Source: Gonium pectorale (lineage: Eukaryota; Chlorophyta; Chlorophyceae; Chlamydomonadales; Volvocaceae). Taken from it: a DNA stretch of 53,274 nt. The stretch is from positions 448,910-502,183 of the forward strand of contig LSYV01000023.1 in the NCBI GenBank assembly GCA_001584585.1. Direction: 5' to 3'. Shown piece by piece: positions 12,377-23,075 of this stretch (position 1 is the stretch's first letter; every line of letters begins with the position of its first letter). The notes under the pieces are model-generated. The model saw only the letters and a list, made by a program, of their open reading frames with translations. It was not told the DNA's origin and made no database searches. The translations under genes and the position numbers were made by a program.

Positions 12377-12559
12377 GCTGGGCGGGACCTCGTGCTCGCC
12401 TACCTGCGTGCGGATCTGCGGCACTGGCGGGACCTTGCGGTGGAGACCAGCCAGTCCACCGCGCTGCCGGCGGTGGCCCTTGGAGCATTGGCGGAGGCGG
12501 CGATGGAGCTTCAGAAGGCCTTCGATTTGCAGCAGGAGGCGGGAGGCGGGTTTGTGCGG
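12377..12559 (+). CDS. Exon-like fragment of an unrecognised gene
   Basis: After a possible acceptor (CGTGGCAG) comes an open stretch with helical, coding-like composition. It begins AGRDLVLAYLRADLRHW and continues through ETSQSTALPAVALGAL to AAMELQKAFDLQQE. A weak donor (GTCTTG) follows at 12560. It differs from the T/G-rich DNA on its right. No start codon, stop codon or neighbouring exon could be joined with confidence, and I do not recognise a domain. It could be one exon of a plus-strand gene between 11.9 and 16.5 kb, a gene relic, or chance. Confidence 0.28.
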
Positions 12560-12564
12560 GTCTT

Positions 12565-12686
12565 GCGCTCAGTCGCAGGGTGCCCGCTAAGTTTGGTGGT
12601 TGGGCTTGGGGTTCGCGGTTGTGGCGGGGTTGCGCCTGCAGGCCTCGCGCTCAGTCGCAGGGTGCCCGCTGGGTTTGGTGGTTGGC
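12565..12686 (+). repeat. Direct repeat of about 40 bp, copies 82 bp apart
   Basis: Copies at 12565-12604 and 12647-12686 share GCGCTCAGTCGCAGGGTGCC and then a CGCT..GTTTGGTGGTTGG core, with few differences. It looks like a local duplication inside the T/G-rich tract. No function is apparent. Confidence 0.75.
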
Positions 12687-12780
12687 TTCGGGTTTCGGAG
12701 GGTGTGGTGAGTTTTTGGTGGTGGGTCTTGCAGAGCGTTGCATTTCTGGGTGGTTTGAGGTACGGTACCCTTGTTGGGGC

Positions 12781-13020
12781 AGGTGCCGTTTGCTGCTCTG
12801 TTTCGGCGGGTCGCAGGGGGGTAGGGGTTCGGGTTGCGGGCTTTTGCTGGGGGAGGGGGTGGTTTGCTGCCTGTGCTCCACGGGTCCTTTTGGCCTGTTT
12901 CTCTCTTGTCCTGTTGTTCAGCTTCTCCTTTCCTTTGTTTTCGTCTTTTTGCCTTCCTGTTCTGTGGTCTTTAGGTGCAGGTCTCCTTCTCTTCTCGTGT
13001 GCGCCGTCGGTGTTTGGTCT
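12781..13020 (+). other. A-depleted T/G/C-rich tract
   Basis: By direct count only 8 of 240 bases are A on the plus strand. The first half is G/T-rich and the second is a long C/T-rich run. This is far from the base composition of the flanks. It could be a long intronic pyrimidine tract, a remnant of an element, or a transcription-associated skew region. Confidence 0.6.
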
Positions 13021-13520
13021 TGGCTGCCGTGGTGCGCTGTAGTTAGGGCAGAGTTTCGGTGATTCTCATACGTTCTCATCACGGGAGGGCTGCCTGTCCC
13101 TCCCGTTGTCTGCGCCCTTTCTCGCCTCTCCGCCTGTACGGTAACCTTTCCACAGAAAAAAATCTCTGCGAGGTCGCGCACAGGTAGGCAGCCCTAGAAA
13201 GCCACCAACCCAAAGCAGGGCGCACTATAGCACGCACTCCGTGACTTGAAGTGCCCTCACACGCGTACGACCAATGTGTGCGGCTGTGCGGCATGCCCAA
13301 CACTTTTGCTCGGCTTCAAGAATGACTGTAACCTGTGCATTGGCATTATGGCATATGTATGATGCGCACGGACTGATCAGAACCTCAAAGTTTGACCAAA
13401 TGCTCTGAGCGCCCCACACCGCTCGCACGGCAAGTTTTGTACGGCAGCCTACGTACACGTATAGAATGCAGAGCGAGGCAGGGTAGGCTACCTCGCCTGC
13501 TCGTCTCTCTGGCCCGCCAT

Positions 13521-13569
13521 GCTCTGTACTCGGCGCCCTGCTGGAAACATCGCACAGCCGGGTGTGTAG
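13521..13569 (+). repeat. Dispersed repeat copy related to the 30215-30275 arm
   Basis: From GCTCTGTAC through CTGGAAACATCGCAC to CGGGTGTGTA this aligns end to end with the left arm of the inverted repeat at 30.2 kb, with a handful of substitutions. It appears as a single arm here; no partner arm was seen nearby. Confidence 0.65.
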
Positions 13570-14640
13570 ACGCGGACGGGCCCTCCCGGTTCGCGCAGCG
13601 GCAAGGTTAGCTTTGTCACCTAACCCAGCGTACGTGGGCGTCACGTTTGGACATAGCACCTGGCAAAGAAAGGAAAATCAGCATCTGGTCCCTGCCTGGT
13701 GCACTGCATGTACTGCAACGGGGGCCCCGAGTCATGAACGAACTCAAGGGACTCTGGTTGCACCGAAGTACAGGGAGCACTGAATGGGAGAGGGCGAGGC
13801 GCGAAGTGAAGGGAATGAGGTTCGGTAAGCACAACAGCCGCAGGAACAGGGGGAGTGTCCGCCTTCGTACTTTGCAAAGCACAAAACCCGGGGCGCTATG
13901 TGCCATGCGTTGCTCCGCTGCCATCAGGCATGGACGTTGCATCGTGGAGTCCTTTGTGTGGGCTTCAAGGAAGACCCGGGGCACCACGTGCCTTGCCAGG
14001 GGACTCCCCTGTGCCTTGCGTTGCTTTGCCATAGTTTAACACTGTGTCGCCTAACCTGGCTGAAAGGAGGTGGTCGAGGAACACTCTTTAACACACGTAC
14101 TGATCAGGGAACCCCGCGTTTGCGAGTCCGCGACTCCCGGCGAAGGTGGGGCCGCAATTAGGAACGCGGCACACTGCCAGGGCACTAAGCTCGGTGCGAG
14201 CACGTGGACGTTTTTTTGTATGCAAACTATTCTCTGTTCCATCATTTTATAACATGTGGGTGGTAGTGCGGTTGCTGCATGTTTGTCATGCACTCCGTGC
14301 TCCACTGAGTTGGTCGGCGCCTAGGCTCAAACTAGGCAGACGAGCGCCGTTCGGACACTGCTGACGGCTGCAGAAGCATGCCCAGCTGGACGCTCTCACC
14401 GCCACCGATGCTTCGCCATTTTGCAACGGCTTGCAACGAACATTATTCGCGGCTGCGCGCCCCAACCTCGCCGTTTAGGTGCTCCAATAAGACTATTGGT
14501 ATTTGTGCACCGGTTATGAAATTACGAAAGATGGAGCGTAATGGCTCCAACTCAGCTAGGTTGGCTTATTACGGCCCCGGCGGACTGGAGTCCGAACGGA
14601 CTGGGGTGAGGAGTGCGCTGCAGGCTGTGGACTGGGATCA

Positions 14641-14700
14641 GGCTGAGTTGGCGCCACTACCAGCGGGCTAGCCGAGCTGGCGCGCATTACCAGCGGGCTA
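14641..14700 (+). repeat. Tandem duplication, two 30-bp units
   Basis: Units 14641-14670 and 14671-14700 both end in TACCAGCGGGCTA and share GAG.TGGCGC near the start. This is a small imperfect tandem repeat in non-coding DNA. Confidence 0.6.
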
Positions 14701-15319
14701 TCGGATTCTGGTCGTACTTCAGTACTGCAAAACTGACGGCTGGGGTTATACCTCCCATTTTCCCCGCCATACACATTATATCCTCAGCACTTAGCACCTC
14801 CTAAGGTGTGAATCCTTGGCCTGGGACTCCAGCCCAGGCCCGTTGCCGTGTGCTGAACGCTCGGCTTTCCTAAACATGCTGGGCAGCTTAGCCTCGGACG
14901 CCCTGGGAGCGGCGCCTGGCTTTGCTGGGCTGCATTATCCGTTGCGTTCGCGCCAGCGGTCATTGAGCCTTCCCGACCAAGGTAAGCAGTCTGCAGCCGT
15001 GGCCGTGACAGCTGAAAGGCATGGCGCATGGAAGCCTACTGATGCATTGCTGACTGCGGCCTGGCTGCGGCCAGCTTCAAACCCGTTCTCCTGTAATCAA
15101 GGGCTAACTGTGCCTTTCCCCTGCCCTACCTTCAGATTTCTGAACTGCTTACGCGTTGACGGTTACAAGAGGGCGAGCATCGACGAGCCGGCAGTGAGAA
15201 ACGGAGCGAAGTGCATGAGCTGTCGGGCGAGGCGGGTCACCGGCCACAAGCCGGGGACTTGTGAGAAGGGAAGCTAAATGAGAAGTCGATTGAGGAGCTG
15301 AATGTGCAGCTATTGCCGT

Positions 15320-15389
15320 GCGACGGGAGAGCGGCCCACGCGCCCATGTGGGCCCCCAGGGTAGCTGGCCTGGGCCCAACTCCCGTCGC
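15320..15389. repeat. Foldback: 70-bp imperfect hairpin
   Basis: GCGACGGGAG at 15320-15329 is a perfect inverted match to CTCCCGTCGC at 15380-15389. Inside, GCCCATGTGGGC and TGGGCCCCCAGG/CCTGGGCCCA give further pairing. It resembles a small foldback element or a structured RNA segment; nothing shows transcription. Confidence 0.55.
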
Positions 15390-16442
15390 GCCTGGCGAGC
15401 TTCGCTGCTGGTGGACTGGCCCCGCTGAGCACTGCTGAGGAGCTCATCCCTTGAGGAGGTGGCTGCACGTGCACGCCGCTACACGGCAGGCTGCGGTGCG
15501 GCTGACCGCTCCTGGGGCATTCGCGAAGCGGGGGGAGCTTTTTTTGTAGTGGTGAGGAGCTGGTGGTGAGATACGTGTAGAGCGTGTGTGGAGAGGCCCG
15601 TTGCTTCGCAGTCTGGAGGAATCCATTTTACATCCGGGCTCCTTTGCGTTTGGGTACTGCGAACACGGGCACCCAGTGTAGTACCACCTGCTTTGTGTGA
15701 AAGGAGGCGAATGGGCCCAGTGGAGGAAGAACACAAACATTTGTCAAACAATTAGGGCGATCCCTAGTTTACCTTGGCCCGTGCGTGGGTTGCCCTCTTC
15801 TTTGCATGGCATTCCTGTGGTACGTAAGTTGCAACTGTTTGCATTGTGGTTTTCGCGGTTGATGGTAACGTGAACGGTGTGCCAAATGCACTGGCCTCGT
15901 GTTGGGAGATGCCTGGCCCGGATGGGGCGAGGTGGGGCAGTGTATGCGTCGTAACACGGTTCAGGTTGTGTGCGAAACACGGCTGATCGTGAGGTAGGAG
16001 GTGGTGGGGTACGCGCTGTGAATGTGGTGTCGCTGTGGCTAAGGCTCTATTGCAATTGCTTTCCCAGGGACACGTGCGGAGGCATCCGTAACTAGGCTCG
16101 ACCAGGCGACACATTGCGCAGGCTGTCCACATTGACTGATTCGTCAGCTATATGATGCCGCGTGACGTTCTGTGTTTTACAATGTGCTTATTCTTATGTA
16201 TGTGTGGTGCTGATGTGTGTTTCTGTACGTCACTGTCGTGTACGGTATGTACTGTATATACCTGCTCCGGGTTTTGATTATATGCTTGCTTGTGTCTGGC
16301 CCATTGATCTGCAGTGCACCACTGCTTGAGTTGCTAGAGGACCGAGACGAGGGACGGGCAACCGCCCTCGCTCTCCTGTGTTTCCCCCCGCTGAAGCCTG
16401 ATCCACTCGGGGAACTATGTGCCTCTCCGCATGGCAATTCGC

Positions 16443-16447
16443 TTACA
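16443..16447 (-). promoter_or_regulatory. TGTAA poly(A) signal of the F-box/LRR gene
   Basis: TTACA on the plus strand lies about 280 nt beyond the stop at 16727, in the right orientation and at a normal distance. Confidence 0.5.
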
Positions 16448-16726
16448 GTTAGTGCCAGTCGGCACAGCAAGAATGCTGCTTGTAACACTGAGATACACCC
16501 AAGTCAATGATTCACAATGGCGCCCTTGGGTCAATCCCGCAAAGAATGGCCCACACGCCCAGGCTAACCCCACGTGAAGTGCACCGTAGAATGCGAATCG
16601 GGCTATTCCGCTCCACAAAGCAGGTCTGCTCCGACGACGCCACAATCGGGCATTAGAGCAGTGCCAGCCAAGTCTGTTGCCGAACCGCCACGCTACAAGC
16701 TATTGCCTGCTCGCCGCTATGGCCCC

Positions 16727-19700
16727 TCAGTCCAGCGATACAACTTTGATGAGGCACAACGGTAGGTGTTGTTGCAGCTGCCGTGCAGCCACCTTGGCCC
16801 GGCGGACGTGCCGGGACGCGCAGAGCAGCGCCAGCACGCGCAGCTCCTTCAGCCGACCAAGATGCGCTTGGCCTTCGGGCCTGCCGTTGGGGGGCGAGAG
16901 GGTGCTAGTGAAAGAGGGAAACGGGTCGCGTAGCGGACACCAAATACCAAACGAGCTTGTGATGGTCTTGCTCTAGCAGGCGGGCTATGGCATGACATGG
17001 GGCGTGTCATGAATGCGGCAAGGCAACGCTGCGCAAGCGTCGTTGCCAAAGCGCTGCGCAGCGCGCGCCGGCGGCGGCAGCGGCGGCGGCTGAAGACGTT
17101 CTCTCTTCAAGCCGTGCGCTGCCGTATCAGCATCATGCGCCAGCAGCGCAGGGCAGCCCCTACGCAAGGCAGGCACAGACGCGCGGCCTGTGGTCCACAA
17201 TGAGCAGGACCATCGGGCGAAAGGTCTTGCCAAGGGCGACGCCAGGAACCCCTTCGCCCCTCAGCTTTCAGGTATTGTTACGGTCGGGATGAGAATGCGC
17301 CCCGGCTTCCCTTCAAGAATCCCCCCCCACCAGAGTCTTATCATTTGGCACTTCCCCGCTCGTCCGACCGTGCACCCCAGTACTCATCGCTGCGCTACCA
17401 GCCGGGCCACGCCACCCCGATACCCGCCTGCAGGATAGGCGCTTACCCGACCACGTGTCCGCACAAGGCCAGCTCCCGCAGCCCCCGAAGTCCGACCAGC
17501 GCTCCCAGCAGCCGGTCCTGCAGCTCCCACCCCACGTCCCAGCACAGCGCCTGCAGCCGCGTCAGCCTCGGCAGCACCTCGCACAGCGCCCGCACCGCGG
17601 CGGCGCTGTCCCCCAGTGACAGCTGACCCACAGGTCGCGTCACGCGCAGCACGCGCAGCGAGGCGCCGCAGACGGCGGCCAGCGCCGACAGGTCGGCGCA
17701 GAGCAGCAGCTGGGAGGCGCGGTGGCTGGCGCCGGAGGGCTGCAGGATGCCGCAGGCGTCCAGGGAAAGCTGGGTCAGCGCACTGGTGCCGGCGGCCGGC
17801 AGCAGCGCCGCCAACGGCGGCAGCGAGCACGCGACGGCGGAGAGGGTGTGCAGGCGGGGGAGCAGAGGCGAGGGCGCCGCCCCCACGGCAGCGGAGGAGG
17901 CAGCACCTAATCGGCCGTGAGGGCGCGAGGCAGTGGCCGCCGTCGCCGCCGTTGCACCACAGGCGGCGGCCGCAGCCGACGCTTGCATGCTGGAGTCTGC
18001 ACTGAGTCGCGAGCTCGGCTCAGCGGATTCCAGATCATCCAGACTGCAGGTGAAGCCGTCACCGGCAGGGTCAAGGGCGCCGCCGTTAGCGCCGTCAGCT
18101 GCTCGCAGCCTCTTGCCACTGGCTCCACGGCAAATGCCGCCGCCATCGTCACCGCCACCACCGCTCGGTGCATCGGCCCCCTGCCGCTCCGCTCCTCGGG
18201 GGAGGGTCCTCCGCCGGCCAGCGGTACTCGCGCCGCCCCGCTGGACCCCGCCTTGCGGGCCCGTAGCAGCCTCAGTTGCTGCGATACCGGCGCCGCGCGC
18301 CCGCCTCGTGCGCCGCCCCACGGGCGCTGCCTCCGGTGCAGGCGGCACGGAGAGCCCTGCGTCCCCCGACGCGCCCGCAGCGCCCTCGGCTGCCGGCCCC
18401 GCTCCCACCGCCGGTCCCGTCGACGCTGCCCCCGGCAGCAGCACCGTCACTTGCTCCAAGCCGAGGTGCACAAGGCTCGTTGGCAGCCAGGAAATGTCGA
18501 GCTCGGCTGCGAAAGAGGGCAAGACGGAAGGCCGAAAGGGAGGGAGAGCGGCTCATTTGAGAGAGGTGACAACCGTGTGCCTCGGCTGCGGCTGCGGAAG
18601 GGGCTTTGGGCGGGGAGAGGGTTCGACGCCCAGGCAGCGACACACCAGGCCACGGGGCTGCCTGACGCGTTGCCTGACCGCCTCCTGCCCCGCAAACGAG
18701 GGTGCTGCTGCATGCATGCAAAGCGTGAGCGCATCATGCATCAAACAGCCCCGGATAGCAACCGCCCAGGATCCGCGCATGGAAGCGGATTCACCCCCAC
18801 TCCACGCACCGTGCACGTTGAGGTTCAGCGACTGCAGCTCGGGCATGAACGCCGGCAGCAGCCGCAGAGCCGGGTCCGCAACGATGCCGGCGCCGGCGCC
18901 GTCTGCCGGCCCCTCATCGACAGGCGGCAGCGGCAACCCGCGCCCTCGCTGCGGCGCCTCGCCGCGCACCCGGAGCCGCAGGTGGCGCAGCCGCGACGCG
19001 ACGAGGTGAGGGCCCAACAGGCGCGCGGCTCGCTGTGCGACGGGCGGCTCCGGCTCCGGCCGCTGTCCTGGCGGGAGGGGCCGTTGGGGCCCGTGCGCCG
19101 GGTGGGCGGGCATGAGGACGTTGAGCCAGCCCGGGGCGCTGGTGGCCAGGCCCAGGGAGGTGAGGGAGGGCAGGCGCAGCAGCTGCGCCAGGTAGTCTGC
19201 GGCGGGAGTGCGGCGGGAAGACGCCTGCAGAAGCGCGGGACGCGCGCAAAAATGCGGGGCGTGAGTTGGTAAGGTGGCTTGCAGCGTGATGTTGCTGCGC
19301 GGAGAGCCTTCCCAAGGCAAGCACGCCGTCGAGTGCACAGGCGGGTGTGGCGTAGCGGGGCACATGAAGAGGACGGCGGTGAGCGCAGGGCGCCAGCGCG
19401 AACGCAGTAGCGCAGAAACGGACGTGCGACATTGTGGCCCGGGGGGTGTCAACCCTACCAGAGGGCGCATCACGTAGCGCCATGGCCCAGTACCATCCCC
19501 CACACGGGAGCCCTCCTGCACGTGCCCTGCCCAGTGCCCACCTCACGGGCCACCGTGGGAGGCCGTCGAATGTCCCGGAGCGTTAGCTCACGGAGGCCCG
19601 CCAGAGCCTCCAGCGACCGCAGCGACAGCGAGCCCGCGGACTCAAGGGGCACCTGCGGGGCGCGGCGATTTCATAACACGAACGCAAACCTAGCGTGCAA

Positions 19701-22465
19701 TGAGACCTTCGCTCGAGTGCTTGGGACCATGCTGTGGCCCACAGCCGCCACCGGAGCGTTGGGAACAGAGTTGCGTCGTGCGGCGCTTCGAATAGCGCCG
19801 TATGATACGACATGTTGAGATACGGCACGGCGTGGGACCCGCCGTACCCGTGTGCAGCGGCACGGACTGGCCAGTAGGCCAGCCTCTTTGCCCCCATCCA
19901 CTGAGAAGGGGCGTGCATCCTCCCTCGCACTCGACGGCCCTAGCCTGCACAGTCCCCGCGCCAACAACAAATGATTTACTCAGCCCCCGGCGTTAGCGTT
20001 CATCGCAAGCCCTTGCCGTTCGCAACGTGGCGCGAGGCACCTCGGAGGCGACACCCCGCCACCCACCAGCCCGTGGTGGTGTGGATCGTCCAAAACCAGC
20101 GACTCCAGCCGGCAGCCCGGCAGGGCGCCCGTTGCCGCATCCAGCGCAGCCGGCGCGTCCAGACACGACCCCAGCCAGCTGCTGCTACTGGTGCGAATGC
20201 CGACCGCCGCCTCGTCTGCAGCCGCCTCTCCCGCTGCGGCCCCCGTCCCACCCGTCGCACCGCTACCCCCAGGGCCGCTGCCTCCGGCGCCTGCCGCTGC
20301 GTCGCTGCCGCCGCCGCTTGCCAGGCCCGGCCCCGGCGCCGGCCCTCCCACGCGCCATTCCAGCCCCTCCCACACAAAGACGCCCTCGCCCTCCTGCACT
20401 GCGTCACGCTGAATGCAGGCCAGGGACCTGTCCGTTGCGTCCGCTGCCAGCCAGTTGTACAGCGTCTTGGGCACCGCCTGCCACTCAGACAACGCACGGA
20501 AGCCGAAGCGGCGCAGCCGCGGGCAGGCGGCGCGCGCTTGCGCCAGCAGGCTGGGCGGCGGCAGCGTGGAACGGGCCATCTTGGCGTGGCACACGCTGAG
20601 GTGGAGGTCGGTGAGGGCGGGCATGGCCGCCAGGGAGGAGAGCACTGGACTGACGTGGTCCATTGTGAGGGCACCGTTGGGTGATTGGAGGGAGCTCGGG
20701 CGGCCGCGCGCGGGGCTGGGCAGCAGTGGTCCTGGGAAGCCGTCACTGCTGTCACTATCGGCGCCTTCGCCGTCGCCACCTTCGCTGAGCTCATCAAGCT
20801 CGCTTTCGCCCCAGCAGTCACTGTCGCTGGCTAGGCCCGCCGCTGCGTCGTCAGCGGGTGCGCCAAAGCTGCTGGCGAGCGGGTCTGTGGGCTGACCCGC
20901 CTGTGAAGGGGACACCCGTCCACCCGCACCCCCACGGCCGCCCACTGCGCCGCTGCCTGCTTCCGCTTCCGCCGACCCCGCTGCCTTAGTCTGGTCAGCG
21001 CCTGAAGCCAGCATCAGCGCCGGGACAGCTGCAGCTGCCCCGCCGGCCAGAGCGCCCACAGCCGCCGCAGCAACGCCGTCCCCGGCCACCAGAGGCCAGG
21101 AGACGGTGAAGTGGAGGGCGCGCAAGGCGGTCAGCGCCGTGAGGGCGGCGGCCGCCTTGTTGGCTGGCAGGGGAATGTCCACGCACAGCCGGGTCAACTG
21201 GGAGAGGGCGCTCAGGCGGGCAAGGAGCCGCCGTGGGAACCGCACTCCGGATAACTCCAGGGAGCGCAGCTCGCGCAGACCGGTGATGGAACCAAGCCCC
21301 GGGACGGCCACGTGTCTCCTGGCCGGCGGCGGGCTAGCGGCGCTGGGCGGAAGCGAGCGGCCCTGGCAGCAGCAACCGTGGGAGCAGGTGCAGCAGCAGC
21401 AGCCGGCGTGCGCTCCGTCGCCGCGGTTGCTGTCCGCAGCAGGTGGGGACACCGTGGGCCAGATGCCGGTGCTGTCCCCGCAGGGCAGCGAGACCAGCTG
21501 TGCCAAGCCCTGGTTCGGAGACGCGTCTGCATGTTGGATGCGCAGGTGCCGCTGGCCCGTCGCCGCCAGGTGCCTCAGCGCGGCGGCGACGGGGTTGGTC
21601 GGGGTTCTGGCGGCGCCCAACGGCCTAGGGCGTGCCATGAAGCTGCCGCCGTCGTCGCAGCCGGTCGCAGCCGTTACGCACGCCTCAATGCAAGTGCTGC
21701 CCGCGGCACCCGGGGCGCTGCCGCTGCGCAGCCAGGCCTGCTGGCCCTGACTGCGAGAGCGAGCGCGCTTCGACGCCCGGCCTCCAGGCACGTCGGCATC
21801 GTCCGGGTGTAGAGGGGCGGAAGCTGCCGCGCCGTTGGGGACCAGGGTCAGCACCACGCAGCCTTGGTTCTCTAGCTGCCCCCCGAAGGACGACGAAAGG
21901 CCTCGCAGTAGGGCCACGGCCGGCACTTGCGCCTCGCTCTCAACGGCCGCCCCAGAACTGCGCACCACTCCAGGCACGGCTGGAGCGGAGGCTCCGTTAG
22001 GAGCTGCTGCCCTGTGAGGCCCTGCGGAGGCTGGGCGAGCGCGTGGCGTGTAGCAGACGGGAACGCAGGGCCGCAAGGGCCCCAGGGCTGACCTCCAACC
22101 TCTGCAGACGAGGCGAACATCCTGGGAGCGTGGTACTCCCGTCAGGGTGTCGTAGGGGTTCTGCCATCCAAGCGGATGCGGGTTTCCTCGTCAAAATCGC
22201 ACCTTGAGGCTGTTTACATCGAGGCAGGGCTTTTGGAGTATCGCCTACGGGGAAAGCACTCGTTAGCTGCGTTCCGGTAACCTCAGGCATGACCACGCAG
22301 TTCGCTTCGCCCTCGGACCTGGATGAGTTCGCTGGGGAGACTTGACCATAAGTCTGGAGGCAAGCCACGGGAGCACCGAACTGAGCCGAGGAAGCGAACA
22401 AGCATGCTGTGGTAATTGCTGTTAGGCACACCTTCGCAATCCATATTTACATTCGTGGCTTCCAT
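16727..22465 (-). CDS. F-box/leucine-rich-repeat protein, 1315 residues
   Basis: Six exons join with consistent phases: 22465-22319, 22160-20067, 19652-19547, 19196-18810, 18506-17447 and 16880-16727. The F-box (about residues 43-78) spans the first intron: SLPSELIQ ends exon 1, and NPYDTLTGVPRSQDVRLVCR then GWRSAL open exon 2. Leucine-rich repeats follow in blocks, for example GLRELRSLELSGVRFPRRLL, LTALTALRALHF, LAGLRELTLRDI, LPSLTSLGLA, MPELQSLNLNVHAELDISWL and LGRLKELRVLALLCA. They are separated by long Ala/Gly/Ser-rich inserts, a Cys cluster (GCCCCTCSHGCCC) and an acidic stretch (ESELDELSEGGDGEGADSDS). F-box proteins dock on Skp1 of SCF ubiquitin ligases and LRRs bind the substrate. The substrate is unknown. 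The start at 22465 is the first in-frame ATG I can support; Met8 is an alternative. Confidence 0.86.
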
Positions 22466-23075
22466 AAGAAAGTCCTCAAGCTGCAAATCCCTCTCATTGT
22501 CAGACTGTAAGTATGACAAGCAATTCAACACTCTCAAGGTCTTTGTCTAATGTGTATGCGTGGCATGGTCCCATCAAAAAGAAGTAAAGAAAATACGTCC
22601 GAACAGTGCGTACTCCGTACGTACCCAAACATACACGTCCCACTTACGTCTCACCGCCCCCGTCCCGCGGCGCCCAATCAGCCACCAAGCACGTTAGGCG
22701 CACATGCCCGCATCAGAAGCGCATTGCCTTCTGGGAAGCGGAGCTGTCCAATGCCATACCCCAAACGCTCATTCCGCACGTCAACACACGTGGTAGCAGT
22801 TCCGTGTGTGAGTGTTTGCGTGCCCCCCCTATCGGCACGGGGCAACCCGCGTCAACTCAGTGCCGTTGCATGCATCGGAGGTCAGCGCAACATTTAGGCC
22901 AAGCAAGGGTCCATCTTAGAAAAGCGTTTATAACACATGGAAATGCTGAGTGATACACCGTAAGTCGGCAAGAGTTATTAGCGTCATAATGCAGTCCGCT
23001 GTCCGCCCTGGACCAGCCCATCGTCGCTGTCTCGCGTTTCCAGATCAAACCTGCGGTGCAAGCCGTCACGGGTCC
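22466..23075. other. Intergenic between the LIN9 stop and the F-box gene start
   Basis: This should contain the LIN9 3' UTR and the F-box promoter. No gene is visible. No TGTAA in the minus orientation occurs in the interval; the first is 22447-22451, inside the F-box first exon. The LIN9 poly(A) site is therefore either non-canonical or overlaps the next gene. Confidence 0.5.

Larger units (their letters stand above)
11285..16726. other. Gene-poor 5.4 kb between convergent WW and F-box genes
   Basis: No complete gene could be assembled. After the 3' UTR of the WW gene (to about 11.88 kb) the stretch holds an exon-like fragment (12377-12559), a direct repeat (12565/12647), an A-depleted T/G/C tract (12781-13020), a copy of a dispersed repeat (13521-13569), a tandem duplication (14641-14700), an 8-bp perfect stem around 14819-14842, a foldback (15320-15389) and a second exon-like fragment starting at 16315. 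Open frames at 13.6-14.0 and 15.4-15.8 kb have no splice structure or recognisable protein. It ends with the F-box gene 3' UTR. Confidence 0.55.

Noticed and set aside
13616..14039. Overlapping open frames on both strands
   Set aside because: No recognisable domain, no clear start context and no compatible splice partners.
14877..15142. Short frame MLGSLASDALGA... with a GTAAGC donor and a downstream CTTCAG acceptor
   Set aside because: Joining them gives an immediate stop and a protein under 40 residues; kept only as a curiosity.
19980..20066. Continuation of the F-box exon 2 to a stop (VGGGVSPPRCLAPR...)
   Set aside because: A phase-0 donor at 20066 joins exactly to an LRR exon at 19652, restoring leucine-rich sequence through to a proper C-terminus.
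20067..22160. Plus-strand open frames antisense to the F-box/LRR exon
   Set aside because: They are mirror-image frames of GC-rich coding DNA with no independent support.
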